Translations under genes and position numbers: made by a program
Shown here: in pieces, positions 1-10,320 of the stretch
Position numbering within the stretch: the first letter of the stretch is position 1
How the letters are laid out: every line of letters starts with the position of its first letter
The notes under the pieces: model-generated
Seen by the model: the letters and a program-made list of their open reading frames with translations, nothing else
Databases searched by the model: none
What the model was told of the DNA's origin: nothing
Origin: Panorpa germanica
Taxonomy: Eukaryota > Arthropoda > Insecta > Mecoptera > Panorpidae
Assembly: GCA_963678705.1 (NCBI GenBank)
Contig: OY783206.1
Coordinates: forward strand, 24,501,807 to 24,565,806
Length of the DNA: 64,000 nucleotides
Direction of reading: 5' to 3'

Positions 1-545
1 ATCCTGTGTATGTAATGTAAACTAATGGGATATTGCAAGTTTTGTTGGCCATTATATTCTCTTTCTATAATAAGTTAGTGAATTTCAACAGGCAGCAATC
101 CCCAAGATACTTTCGTCCAGCATAGCTCAAAAATATAGCATTTGATATTGGCATGTTTGAATTAACTCATTAATATTTAATGATATATTCTTTAATATTT
201 AGTTCTAAATGGCGTTGACCTATTTCTGGAGTACAATATTCTTCGCCATACTTGATTAGGTTTTTCATACTGCTAACAAAACCTACGAAGTCATCTTCAG
301 AATTTGAATTTATTCTATAAATACTTTGAAGAAATATTGTTGACATTAAGGTCTTAGAAGCATTAGCGAAATCGTTTGATGTCGGTCTTGTAAGCAACCT
401 CCCATATGACCAAATGGCGGCAAAAAAGTTCTCAAGATTCATTTCAAATCTTCATTCCACTTCTTTATCAAACAGAATGGTGAATTCTTGCAGTAGAAGG
501 CATGGCATGTTGTTCATATGTTCAACCACGGATTATAAAATTATG
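1..545 (-). pseudogene. P-element/THAP9-like transposase, C-terminal fragment
   Basis: The minus-strand frame 442-170 (90 residues) begins with NLENFFAAIWSYG and continues with RPTSNDFANASKTLM. This matches the C-terminal part of P-element/THAP9-like transposases, which carry a LENFF-x-x-IR-x-x-G segment followed by NPT-x-x-x-F-x-x-A. Weaker coding sequence precedes it in another frame (about 545-445, with residues like MPCLLLQEFTILFD), as expected upstream of LENFF, so a frameshift or stop separates the two. The THAP domain and catalytic core are not visible, and the fragment is cut by the repeat boundary near 541. It lies just outside the tandem array, which is notable because each unit ends in a THAP exon. 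The family call is recognition by eye. Confidence 0.6.
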
Positions 546-2109
546 CATTTCTGAAACCATAATATTTATATAGATAAATTACTATAATATTTATGGTACA
601 TATATAAAATAATAATTAAAACACTTACTTTGTGTACTAGTCAATTAATTTTCCAAAATATCCTCGTGCTTAATTCAAAATACAGAATATAGTAAAACAT
701 AACGATATTATATTTATAAAAATATATTTGAAATAAATGACAGCACAGATAATATAACAGTAAACAAATAAATTAAAAAATTTGTAGGTTAGTGTTAGCC
801 AATCTAATGTCAAAAATTCAAACATATAGATAGATTGCTTTCCTCTTACCGCTGGTCCCCTTAAATTTATACCCCTTAAATTGGATAAAATTATTTGGTC
901 ACCGAGAATCGTTTATTTATTATGTGGTTTGAGGTAATTACCAAAACATAAAATGAGCCATCTACTAAACAGTATGATATAATAGATATAAAAAATGATC
1001 TATTTCATAGATGGCAGTATTAGTCTGTAAATTACAACGCCTGATCTGTACACAACTACATAAACAATTATTTGTGTATACATGGTTGCATGCTTATCAG
1101 GCGTTAAAAATAAGGTGTTTTGCACTATATAAAACGAAAGAAGAATATACTCTTATTAAAGTTCTAAGATATGCTGTATTTTTAAATTTAGAGAAAACAA
1201 AATTTTCTTAACTTCATGGACATTTTTTTCTTAAAGAGAAATAGCATATCTTTGAAATTTTTGATGTCGTAAATGAAGCAGTTCTTTATTTTGCAGCATC
1301 ACGAACGTAACTGTATCAACAATTCTCAACGAAATGTAATTTTACAGTTTGGCATAACTGTCCATGATAATAAAAAAGGTCGCGTATATACCAAAATCGC
1401 TTCATATTTTAGAGCATAACGAATATAACTGTATCAAAAAAATTCAAAGTTAAGTTTTTCAAATTAATTATTATTCAAAATTAAGTTTTAATAGCAAAAA
1501 GTATTAACGAAAACTACTAGCGAATTGAATAAAAATAATTGGATACTTGTGGTTTTGATAGGCAACTTTCTCAATTTACAGTGCAGATTTATATAAATTC
1601 ACATATGGTTCACAACCCAATACTCGAAATTAAAATTACAAACCTTAAGTTAATGTTGTATAGACCTGTATAGATTTGATTAGAAAACAGATGGACGTGG
1701 CCATCACATAGTCGGACCTTATACCATAAAAAACATTCGAAATAATTTTTGTCAACAATAAAAATTCATTTAGTTTTGTATTAGACGAAGATACACTTTA
1801 TTAATGTTGATAAATTTTCAAATACAGAAACATATTACTTTAAAATGATTTATTAAGGTGATTAATTTTATATATCCTTTTTTTAGATTTTCTTATAATA
1901 ATAGTTCGAAATAAAGTTGACTTAGAATTGGTGCTCCTAATCCCTTAAATGAAAGATAAAACAGAAATTAACATTTGTTCATTATACAAAATACACTGTG
2001 CAGTAAAACCATACAATTTCAAATAGAATTCATGAAGTCGTATTCTTTAATTTTTTACCATATACTATATAATTAAAATTAAAAATTGAATGCTGGTAAT
2101 ACTACTTAA
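546..2109. other. Non-coding start of U1 with nested palindromes
   Basis: I see no convincing gene; the open frame at 1011-1211 is lost in the other units. The stretch 957-1106 contains nested inverted repeats, gccatcta...tagatggc and aacgcctgat...atcaggcgtt. These recur in U2 (from about 21660), U3 (34199) and U4 (48406). The region matches the start of the other units but lacks the MITE that they carry; the empty site is at 1574-1575. Confidence 0.6.
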
Positions 2110-2495
2110 GGTGAAACGATACTTGGCCATTGTTGATTCGTGAAATATAGATGGCGATACTATACAGCAGGTTAAATATTATCAAAAATACCATGTTTTT
2201 TATGTTTAAATCGTTTTATGTAAGTAACTATAAACGCGAATCAAAATCTAAAGTTAGATGAATAACGTATCTACATTTTAAGCTTTCTTCCACTGATATT
2301 TAATGAATATTGTTATATTTTCTAGTTTAATTCCAATTTTTATATGACTGGCAACATTTCCAAGAGTTTGTCATAATTTTTATAACCTTTATTATTATTC
2401 TCAAACTTACGCCTAAGACTTAAAAATATATAGAGTATTCGATAATATCGCCATCTATATTTCGCGAATCAAAAATGGCCAAGTATCGTTTCACC
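2110..2495. mobile_element. MITE with 54-bp TIRs and TTAA target duplication (U1)
   Basis: The left end starts GGTGAAACGATACTTGGCCA (2110-2163) and the right end (2442-2495) is its inverted copy with about three mismatches. The element is 386 bp and is flanked on both sides by TTAA (2106-2109 and 2496-2499). TTAA duplications are typical of piggyBac-type transposition, although the terminal bases are not the usual piggyBac CCC. There is no coding capacity, so this is a non-autonomous element. Confidence 0.85.
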
Positions 2496-2499
2496 TTAA

Positions 2500-2781
2500 G
2501 GCTATAAACAACAATACTTTGTCTAACCGAGCTATTTTCCTATATTGTTAACTGGGAAGTATATTTTTGTAAAGTTCGCTATAATATAGAGTCTTTCAAC
2601 AAGAGCGGTCATTTTAAATCAACAGAAAAATGCAATATTTCCATGGAAAGTAATGATATTTTAATTTTAATCTAAAGTACAAACTCTGAGGTTAGTAATG
2701 AAACGAAATATCTGCCAAATGTCACCAAAATATTTTGTTTTTCTATTGATTTAAAATGACCTTCATGGTTTTAGAAATTAT
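2500..2781 (-). other. 3' flank of the orphan gene, U1
   Basis: This lies between the TTAA element and exon E8. If the minus-strand gene ends at 2782, it would hold the 3' untranslated region. Two ATTAAA hexamers occur on the minus strand at 2660-2671, about 110 nt past the stop, and are possible polyadenylation signals. I see no other gene. Confidence 0.35.
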
Positions 2782-3021
2782 TTAAATGAACCTCTGCTCC
2801 ATCAACGATTCCAGACGGCGAACTCGGATGTTTCGGGGCGGTTCGCTTCCTTCTACACTTCGCTTTTTAGAACTGATCTGTCCCTAAAACAAAATTACCG
2901 TATTACTAATGGTGTTTTCGCGGCATTATGCTCAGAACTGAATGTTCCATCTTCCAACTACAGGAGTGCCCTCGCACAGGTTGACCACTTTAAAAAGTTC
3001 TCCCGTGATGTGCGGAATTGA
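2771..3021 (+). other. Antisense open frame over exon E8, U1
   Basis: On the plus strand an open frame runs from about 2779 to a TGA at 3019-3021, with residues such as NYLNEPLLHQRF early and HFKKFSRDVRN at the end. In U2-U4 the same frame (24390, 36928, 51207) stops early, after SASHPP, because about 8 bases are lost. It has no ATG in frame in U1, although a possible acceptor (ggttttag) precedes it. I regard it as the shadow of E8 plus GC-richer flank, but an antisense exon is not excluded. Confidence 0.2.
2782..2883 (-). CDS. Orphan modular gene, exon E8 (last coding exon), U1
   Basis: The minus strand shows a strong acceptor (aattttgttttag before GGACAG). A 33-residue basic reading frame follows, starting GQISSKKRSVEGSEPPRN and ending LESLMEQRFI, then TAA. 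It starts in phase 0, as required after E7. The 102 bp are identical in all four units, although sequence immediately outside has indels. The plus strand is also open here (see the antisense frame entry), but that frame is broken by an indel in U2-U4 while E8 is untouched. No homologue is recognised. Confidence 0.6.
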   Translation of the reverse strand, partial: GQISSKKRSVEGSEPPRNIRVRRLESLMEQRFI

Positions 3022-3406
3022 TACCAACTAATATGCATAAAATGTAGAAGTTCTTGATATTGTTAACAATTACTATTAATTACTATTTTCAATACCATCG
3101 CACGAAATGATTTAATACCTCTAATAATTATTATTTAGTTAAATCATAAAAATATTTTTTTAAATAAAATAAAAGTAAAATTAAATTTAAGAAATTTAGT
3201 TAAAAAATATATGAATAAATGTAAACAATTGTATGGATGAGGGTACAGATTTAAAAAGTAATGTATGTTCCAATTACCAACATTTTCATAATGCGATACA
3301 GTGTGGCACTAAGTCGCATTGTGCTCTGTAATTGGAAAACACCCGATATCTAGAATTTCTAAAAAATGGAATTTTTTTTTAAAATGATTCACAAGTCACA
3401 CTAATC

Positions 3407-4070
3407 CAGGGTGGCCACAAAAAAATTATTTCAAATTTCCATGATAATTCCACGTTTTCCAATATAGTTTTTCGTACTTTTCCCTGATTATTTTTTACCT
3501 CATTAGCTTAGTGTGCGGTTATTAACTAATTAAATACGATTCATTACTGGTTAATAAAAAGTAACTTAAATTGAAAAAGACAAAAATAAGCTAATGACTA
3601 GTATAAACTAGAACAAATTAACTCTTAATGTTTAACAGATAAAATTATTGAAGATTTTTAAATTGATCATCAATAACTTGAATTTTAGCTAAAAATTTAA
3701 TTTTTAGTTTTTTTTTTCATTTTCTGATTCATTTCATTTTGAATTTTAAATGAAATATAATATACTATATATGAAATAGTTACCACAATCAAATTTCCTG
3801 ATATTTGTTGAAATTTTCTGAAATTTCCTGACATTTCCATGATATTTCCAACCCCACAAACAATTTTGATCGGAATCCAATTAGAAGCAAATCGTATCAC
3901 TCTGAATGGTGATTGGAATCCTATTAGACATTAGTGAGACATACCCGACTACTGTCTAACTACTCTCTGATACGAGATTGCTAAGATACGACAAATTGTT
4001 TGTAGGGAGGTTGCATTAAATTCCCTGATATTCCCAGATTTCCAAGTTTTCCAGATCTGTAGCCACCTTG
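3407..4070. mobile_element. CAGGGTGGCCAC-type DNA transposon/MITE (U1)
   Basis: The left end is CAGGGTGGCCAC and the right end is the inverse of CAAGGTGGCTAC. The inside is full of ttccctgatatt and atttcctgacattt stretches, typical of a widespread arthropod non-autonomous family. The element lies in the intron between E7 and E8. A possible short target repeat (taatc) flanks it. Compared with U2-U4 it lacks about 140 bp near 3952. Superfamily (hAT-like) is inferred from the termini only. Confidence 0.6.
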
Positions 4071-4113
4071 TAATCCTATCTACGACATTGAACTTTACAA
4101 TTCTTATTATTAC

Positions 4114-4281
4114 CTTCTTCTTCGTCTGGGGCAACTCGTAATCATCATCTGATACATCACTAAAGCTACGCCACCAAGGAACTGGTACTTTCTTAGAACT
4201 ACGGCGGCGACGGTCCACCCTATGCGTACGGACATCAGGCACGGGCACGGGCACGGGCGCGGGGATGGGCAAAGGCATGTC
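4114..4281 (-). CDS. Orphan modular gene, exon E7, U1
   Basis: Acceptor aatattatag at 4282-4283, donor gtaataat at 4112-4113; 168 bp, phase 0 at both ends, 56 residues. The reading starts DMPLPIPAPVPVPVPD, then an arginine cluster (DRRRRSSKK), WWRSF, an acidic patch (DVSDDDYE) and a lysine-rich end. The Val-Pro run is coded by a GGGCAC hexanucleotide repeat on the plus strand; U2-U4 have one fewer, and also lack 12 bp in the acidic patch. Both changes keep frame, which supports coding. The basic and proline-rich composition suggests a nuclear or disordered protein; function unknown. Confidence 0.65.
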
Positions 4282-4580
4282 CTATAATATTTGTAATAAT
4301 AACAAGATATATAAATACAGCAGCATAAAACCAAGTCAAGAGTACTGCATATAAAGTCAGAAGAATTAATCCGTATCATGTGCTAGGTAAGTTTTACTAT
4401 AGATTTAAAACACAGTTAAAAATTTGTAGATAATGTTATAGCCTACAACTTTACTAATAACTCTAAATATTATTTAAATAATAGGAAACAAAGTATCACA
4501 ACAATTTTAAACATCAAGACACGGCATTCTATAACATTTTTGACCTGACTAAAAAAATGTCAAAACATATTATATGTAAT

Positions 4581-5218
4581 GGGCTTGTGTCCTATGTCTT
4601 AATTTCTATAAAAGTGTACTATATATTGATAAAGTAAAGTGGGTTACTAGAACCTCAACTGTTCAATTATTTTTTAATAACTCTTTATATGTTAAGAGAT
4701 ATTAACAATTAAAAAAGTCATTTTGTCTCTTTAATTATTAAAGGGATTCAACGTTGTACACATTCCAAGTGCATGTGACCTCACAATTCTTGTATAAGGT
4801 TACCAACCTTACAGCTCATAAATCTCTGCTATATATATTTATATATCAAAATATCAAATATTATTTACAGCTATTTCAAGGAACAATAAAATTCCAATAT
4901 TATGTCTGCCTTAACAGGGTTAAATAAAATAAAAACTTATTATTCTTTGACTTGACTTGATTATTTGACTACCAACAGCTACAGAACATTACCACAGCTC
5001 TGACCTACTCAACAAATAACTGACGTTAAAATGCATTTCACGTCATACAAATATGGCCGACCATTTCTAGCGCTAAAACTACAATTCAAATTTTTAATTG
5101 CTATATCTCCGTCAACATTTAGATATTTAATAAAATAGACACATCAATACACATTTATTAACATCAATTTCAATCAACAACTGAAAAATCGACCACTAAA
5201 AAATGAGGACACAAGCCC
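4581..5218. mobile_element. 'GGGCTTGTG' family MITE, 638 bp (U1)
   Basis: The termini are GGGCTTGTGTCCTA and the inverse, tgaggacacaagccc, flanked by AT on both sides. It is internally AT-rich with no open frame. It lies in the intron between E6 and E7. The U2-U4 deletion starts inside it, so only its first 190 bp or so survive there (26218, 38757). Related copies occur at 5731-6414 and 22617-23201, and in several other places. Confidence 0.75.
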
Positions 5219-5328
5219 ATTCCGAGATATAGTCCTTTTTTGACTGAGTTATTAACCGACTTCAAATCGTGCATTTATTATTAGGATTTAAAATTAAATT
5301 AAAAAAATATTCGAATATTGACCAATAC

Positions 5329-5451
5329 CTTTCCTGGTAACACAAAATCAGGAGGTAATACGCTAGGCTTCTCCGATTTCTTATTAAGGCTCCTGAAGAA
5401 CTTTGTGCCCTGTTTATCCAATTTCATCAATTCATCGGTAGATACCCATCT
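5329..5451 (-). CDS. Orphan modular gene, exon E6, U1 only
   Basis: Acceptor tttaaatttcag, donor gtattggt; 123 bp, phase 0 at both ends, 41 residues beginning RWVSTDELMKLDKQG and ending LPPDFVLPGK. It is basic and shows no cysteine or membrane pattern. The exon sits between two copies of the same MITE family in opposite orientation (4581-5218 and 5731-6414). U2-U4 lack it. No family is recognised. Confidence 0.55.
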
Positions 5452-5730
5452 CTGAAATTTAAATTTAAAAATAAAAAAAAAATCTTTACCACTAAATACC
5501 TGTCTAATAAGTATTATGTAGCTTGAATGTAAAACTTTACTTATAGAAACAAACGATGTAATGTAACACGAACATAACCTGTTAAACATTATTACGTGTA
5601 TTTAAGGTTATAATTTCACAAGTTTTAACTCCTACTACTTTTGTTTTGTAGTATTTATAGTGCCAATACTTTGACAGATGGTCACAGAGTTTGTAGGTTA
5701 TAATCTAAAAATAGAAATGGTAACGAGTTT

Positions 5731-6414
5731 GGGCTTGTACTCATTTTTTAGGGATCGATTTTTCAATTGCTGATTGATCTTGATGTTAATAATTGTATAT
5801 TGACGTTTCTATTTTATTAAATATCTAAATGTTGACGGAGATGTAGCAATTAAAAATTTGAATTGTACTTTTAACGGTACTGATGTCATATTTATGACGT
5901 ATCCACGTAGTGAAAAGGGTCAGTTATATGTTGATTCGGTCAGTGCTGTAGTAATGTTTTGTAGCTGTTGGTAGTCCTGTGTATCTACTACGCATGCGTT
6001 CGTTAACAAAGAATAATAGGTTTTTATTTTATTTAACCCTATTACGGCAAAAATATATTGAAATTTTTATCTATAAATAATATTTTGATATATAAATGCA
6101 TATAGCAGAGATTTATGAGCTGTAAGGTTGGTAACCTGTAAACTTGTTAGAGTACTGTCATGAATATGCTATCTTTTTATGCTCTGTTGTATAAAAGAGA
6201 TAGGAACATAGCGGACGTGTGGTCACATGTCTTGGAGTGTTCTGAAACGTTGAATCCTTTTAATAATTAAAGAGACAAAATAACTGTTTTAATTTTTAAT
6301 ATCTCATATAATATTCCGACTTATTAATCAATAATTGGACATTTGAGGTCCCTTTAGTCAACTTTGTCAATATGCAGTTTTATATAAATTTAAGAAGTTA
6401 TGGTTCACAAAGCC
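5731..6414. mobile_element. 'GGGCTTGTG' family MITE, diverged, inverse orientation (U1)
   Basis: The left end is gggcttgtactcatttttta and the right end atggttcacaaagcc. The inside matches the inverse of 4581-5218 over most of its length, for example ctgtaaggttggtaacc and the gttgaatccttttaataatt stretch, but with many changes. It is older than the U2-U4 insertion of the same family. Confidence 0.6.
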
Positions 6415-6524
6415 ATTGTTACATATGCGATTAAAATTAGAAACAAAGTTAATACAGTAACTGTGAAATTAGGGTTAAGCCCACGGAATTTTAATAAAAA
6501 ATTAAATGTATAATGTTTATTTAC

Positions 6525-6674
6525 CTTCATACTATCATGAATATCTAAGCAAGCAATCTTAGACGATTTTCTTTTTTCAGAGCTACCACTCATTCGGTTA
6601 CCATCTCGTGCGTTCCCTTGGCCTTGTCTTGACGTAGACGGTAGCGCATCTTCTACGCCGTTGTCGGACGATGT
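6525..6674 (-). CDS. Orphan modular gene, exon E5, U1 only
   Basis: Acceptor tgtaatattatttcag, donor gtaaataa; 150 bp, phase 0 at both ends, 50 residues. The reading starts TSSDNGVEDALPSTSRQGQG and continues through MSGSSEKRKSSK to CLDIHDSMK. It is serine- and charge-rich. The acceptor context and the LPSTS motif are shared with E4 (and PSTST in E3), and the intron upstream (about 6720-6905) is homologous to the intron at 12256-12450. This exon is therefore one of a family made by duplication of exon plus intron. Confidence 0.6.
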
Positions 6675-9600
6675 CTGAAATAATATTACATGTAAAATTG
6701 AAACTAGAAATGGAATCAGTGAATGTCACAGTAGGTTATGAAATATGAAGAGAAATGAATAAATAGTTTGTCGATTAGATTTCTAATCAAATCTTATGGT
6801 GCCACCCGTGTTTTGTATTTATTGATTACAAATAATAATCAGTTTTTGTGTTGTTATTAAAGTAGTACTATATTTAATGAAATGTAACCATTTTCTTTGT
6901 CAGAAAAGGTTATGGTAATTATTCGCTATAGTCACACCATTTGCTTTGAATCTTGAAAGAAACCTGCTGCATTTTTGTACGTTTTGTGACGCTTGTTGTG
7001 TAATCAAAACATGTCCAAATCACTATGTAATAGTTGTTACACCATTTCTTAATTAGAAATAGACAATATTAATGGTTAAAGTTGACATTTTAAATTTGAG
7101 GTTAGAAATAATATGACATTGTTTCATGTATAAAAGGCGTCATATTTCACATTTATTAAGTCAACTTTTCATTAAAAATGATAAAATGAATATAATGTAG
7201 TGATTTGTACATGTTTTAACTATGTTAAAAGCGCCATAGAGCATACAAAACTCCAGTAATTTTCTTATTAGTTTCAAAACAAAAGGTGTTCCAGTATCGA
7301 ATAATTATCAAAGTTATTATATTTCAAGTTTTTATAAATTCTTTCCAAATACATTGCCAAATTGTTCGATTAAGCAAAAACTGAAATGGAAGTGCATAAC
7401 CTCACTTTGTAACTGTTCAACTGGCGTTTGTTAACTTCTGACTATTTTTCAAAGGCCTATATATTCTAAATTAGACTTCTTATGATCACTCTAAGCTATT
7501 CGATTTATTTTACTCTTTAGTTAAGGTTGGTTAGTAGTTATGGTAAACTTACATAGCTTAATTAGCATACAGTATAGCCTACATAGACAATATAGGCTTT
7601 TGAAAACACGTCAAAAGAAATTACGAGTCCTAGCCTGTCCATCTGCAAATAATATCAACACCAGAGTCTACTTTAAAATAGAAGAAATTCCATTCAACTT
7701 GTCCGCTTTTAATTTTAGGTTAGTGTCATCCCTCCAACATACTTACACGTAAGGTTTATTTAACAAGAATATTTTAACTTTCACATAATTTTTTTTAGGT
7801 TAATATAATATAAGATTAGATAACAAAAGTACTGTTGATACAAATTTATGTTTTTTCGATTAATAATGTTTTTATACAAGATTATTAATTTAATATATTT
7901 GTAGAAGATTGTTAAAATCTTTTGCATTTATTTAATGATAATATAACTGAATAACGTTAAACATCGTTAAATAAGAATACGTAACGTTATGTAAAAAATA
8001 TTACAGAGGTGAAACGACTTTTTAATAGTTCCTGTTCAGGAATTTGTAAATTTAACTATTTCCAAATATCCAAATATTTTAATATTTTGCAAGAAGATGT
8101 AAGACTATAGTTAGAAGTTTTATAATAATTAATTCTTCTTCATCAAAAAGGAGGATTACATCAGTGGGAGCATCACATTTTGTGAGTTTCTGCACCAAAC
8201 ATTGCCGAAACAGAAGATTAAGTCGACTGCAATTATTTTGAACATCTTCCTGTGATACAGCAAATGTCCACAACCGAAAGTGCCAAATAAATGAAAGAAA
8301 TGCTACTACAATTAGCGAAGATATTCCAGTGAGAATTAAGCAAGAAGTTTAGTATTGGATTTAAAACACATGTGAAATTGGTGAAACTTAAAAAAGTAAG
8401 TAAAAAAAATATTTGCAGTGTTTGTTCAAAAAGTATTTTTATTTTTGACTGTTGATATAAAGCCTCATTCCCATTTACGGTTTTGATATTTAATTTACGT
8501 TTTTATTTAATATTTTAATCTAGAATTCATGTTTTCACAATAGATATTCCTTGTCACATTCGTATTTAAATTTGAGTTTAATTACTAAATTTGGTGCGCA
8601 TGCGTCGTTAGTAATATAAATTTTGACAGTTCGACAAAATTGAATATGGAATAATTAAAATTGCTGTTTTTAATAACAATTAGTAATAGAAATTGTTTTT
8701 TAGTAACAATTAGTAATAGTAGAACTGATATTGAACTTTTTTTTTAAATAAATCGTACTGCATTTTGCCAGCTTGTCACATTTTGGAGGTTATAATAGTT
8801 TTTATTAATTTACGAAATATTAGAACTTATAAGATTCAAAAACAACAAAGAAAACTTAAATTAATTCTAAATTAAAAATAGTCCAAGGAATGACTACGCA
8901 TAATCCCATATGCTATACAATTTAAATTAAGGATGTATGAGCGAGAAAATAATTTTCGATTTAAGAACTCAAATTTTTTTTACGTGTAGATTTCTGCTCA
9001 AAGAATTTACTGTTAAAATTTCAGGATAGGAAACCGTTCATATTTTGAAGAAACTAATTGTTGAAAATTGATATAAAATACATTGCTCTTATGTGATTAA
9101 AAATCAATAACAACGAGTAGGTTCTATATTGTGTCGTATTAAAAAAACTATTCATTAGAAAGGTGAATATTGGCGTGGCAGGTCAATATTTAAAAAATAC
9201 TATGTGAAAATGAAATTCAAATTATGATATTTTATAAATTATTTTTTACAATTGGCAACGTCACACTACTATAACAAGCGCCACAACACAGCGGGAAAAA
9301 CGGTATATCAAGATTTAAAAATAACCTCATTCAGAGCTGTCAAAATAAATATTACATGATAGTAACAGCAAAAATTAAATACAAAAATTAAGAAAATAGC
9401 ACACATGGTATATAGAATTAAAATATTTATAAACACTTAAATAATTTAATAACATAACATAAAAATTATAATAGTTGTGATTAAAATTTATGTAGATACA
9501 TAAAAAAATTTTTTTTTTGCAATTCTTCAAATAATGCAATTCTTGCATTATTGACTTTATAATCATTTGTTTTTTATTTTACTATGTAAATTCTTATCTA

Positions 9601-9758
9601 TTTTTAGTGGTCGTTCTTTACAAAACAATCCTTGCTTATTACGTTTTTGAGGTATATCCATCTTTACCAACAACCAAGACCAATACCAGCCGGACCTCAA
9701 ATAATTGGCGAGCAGCCCGAATAATCGAATACGCATATGTTGTCACATAACTTTTTAC
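6675..9758 (-). other. Intron between E4 and E5 with duplicated intron blocks
   Basis: I see no reliable gene. Two segments have copies inside the same gene. One is 6720-6905, homologous to 12256-12450 (shared aaaatgaataaat, ccgtgttttg and aataatcagtttttgtgtt). The other is 8040-8560, homologous to 9975-10350. The frame at 8079-8273 lies in the second duplicate and is judged incidental, although it resembles the 9984-10169 frame (shared RQCLVQK). The rest is AT-rich with no recognisable element. Confidence 0.5.
8040..8560. repeat. Intragenic duplication, copy 1
   Basis: This is homologous to 9975-10350: both hold cggcaatgtttggtgcagaa on the minus strand, flanked by similar text, and a ttttcacaata...ttccttg stretch at the right end. 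Together with the shared exon borders it suggests that an exon-intron module was duplicated in tandem to give E4 and E5. Confidence 0.65.
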
Positions 9759-9920
9759 CTGAGTAGATTGTCTTCCTCTAGACAATCCTTCAGCGGTGCT
9801 TACATTCTTTCGAATGCCTTTAGATGTAGATGGTAGCGACTTTTTTGGTTTATCAATGTCTGGCATTGAATATTGGATCAAATTGTCATACAAAGGTTCG
9901 CCTTGCTGGCAGGTCCAATC
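9759..9920 (-). CDS. Orphan modular gene, exon E4, U1 only
   Basis: Acceptor cttgtaatattatttcag, donor gtaaaaag; 162 bp, phase 0 at both ends, 54 residues. The reading starts DWTCQQGEPLYDNLIQYSMP, then KKSLPSTSKGIRKN, and ends SRGRQSTQ. Acceptor context and the LPSTS segment resemble E5. It is basic, with one cysteine. No family is recognised. Confidence 0.6.
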
Positions 9921-9974
9921 CTGAAATAATATTACAAGAAAAATTAAAGAAAAAGAAGACATTTCACTTATTTT

Positions 9975-10320
9975 ATCACAAAGTTAAACATTAAGAAGAT
10001 TATTAATAATTAATTTTTTTTCAACAGGAAGATGTACGTTATTGGGCCCCTCCCAATTTGTGAATTTCTGCACCAAACATTGCCGAACCAGAAGATTAAA
10101 TCGTCCGCAATTATTTTGGATATTTTGTGAAATTATATAAAGTGAATCAAATACAGGAAACGTCCACAAGCGGAAGCGTTCAACAAATTAAGCAAATGCT
10201 CCTACAATAGAGAAGATGAGGCTTCAAAAACTGATGAAGCTGATGAAAGTGAGTAAAAACTTAAAATTACAGTAAATATATAAAAAAAAGAAATTGTTTT
10301 TCACAATAATATCCTTGACC
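9975..10320. repeat. Intragenic duplication, copy 2
   Basis: The second copy of the 8040-8560 block, in the same orientation. It carries a minus-strand frame (9984-10169) similar to the one at 8079-8273 but with a different C-terminal half; without splice-site support in phase 0 I do not call it an exon. It is cut on the right by the insertion at about 10318. Confidence 0.6.
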
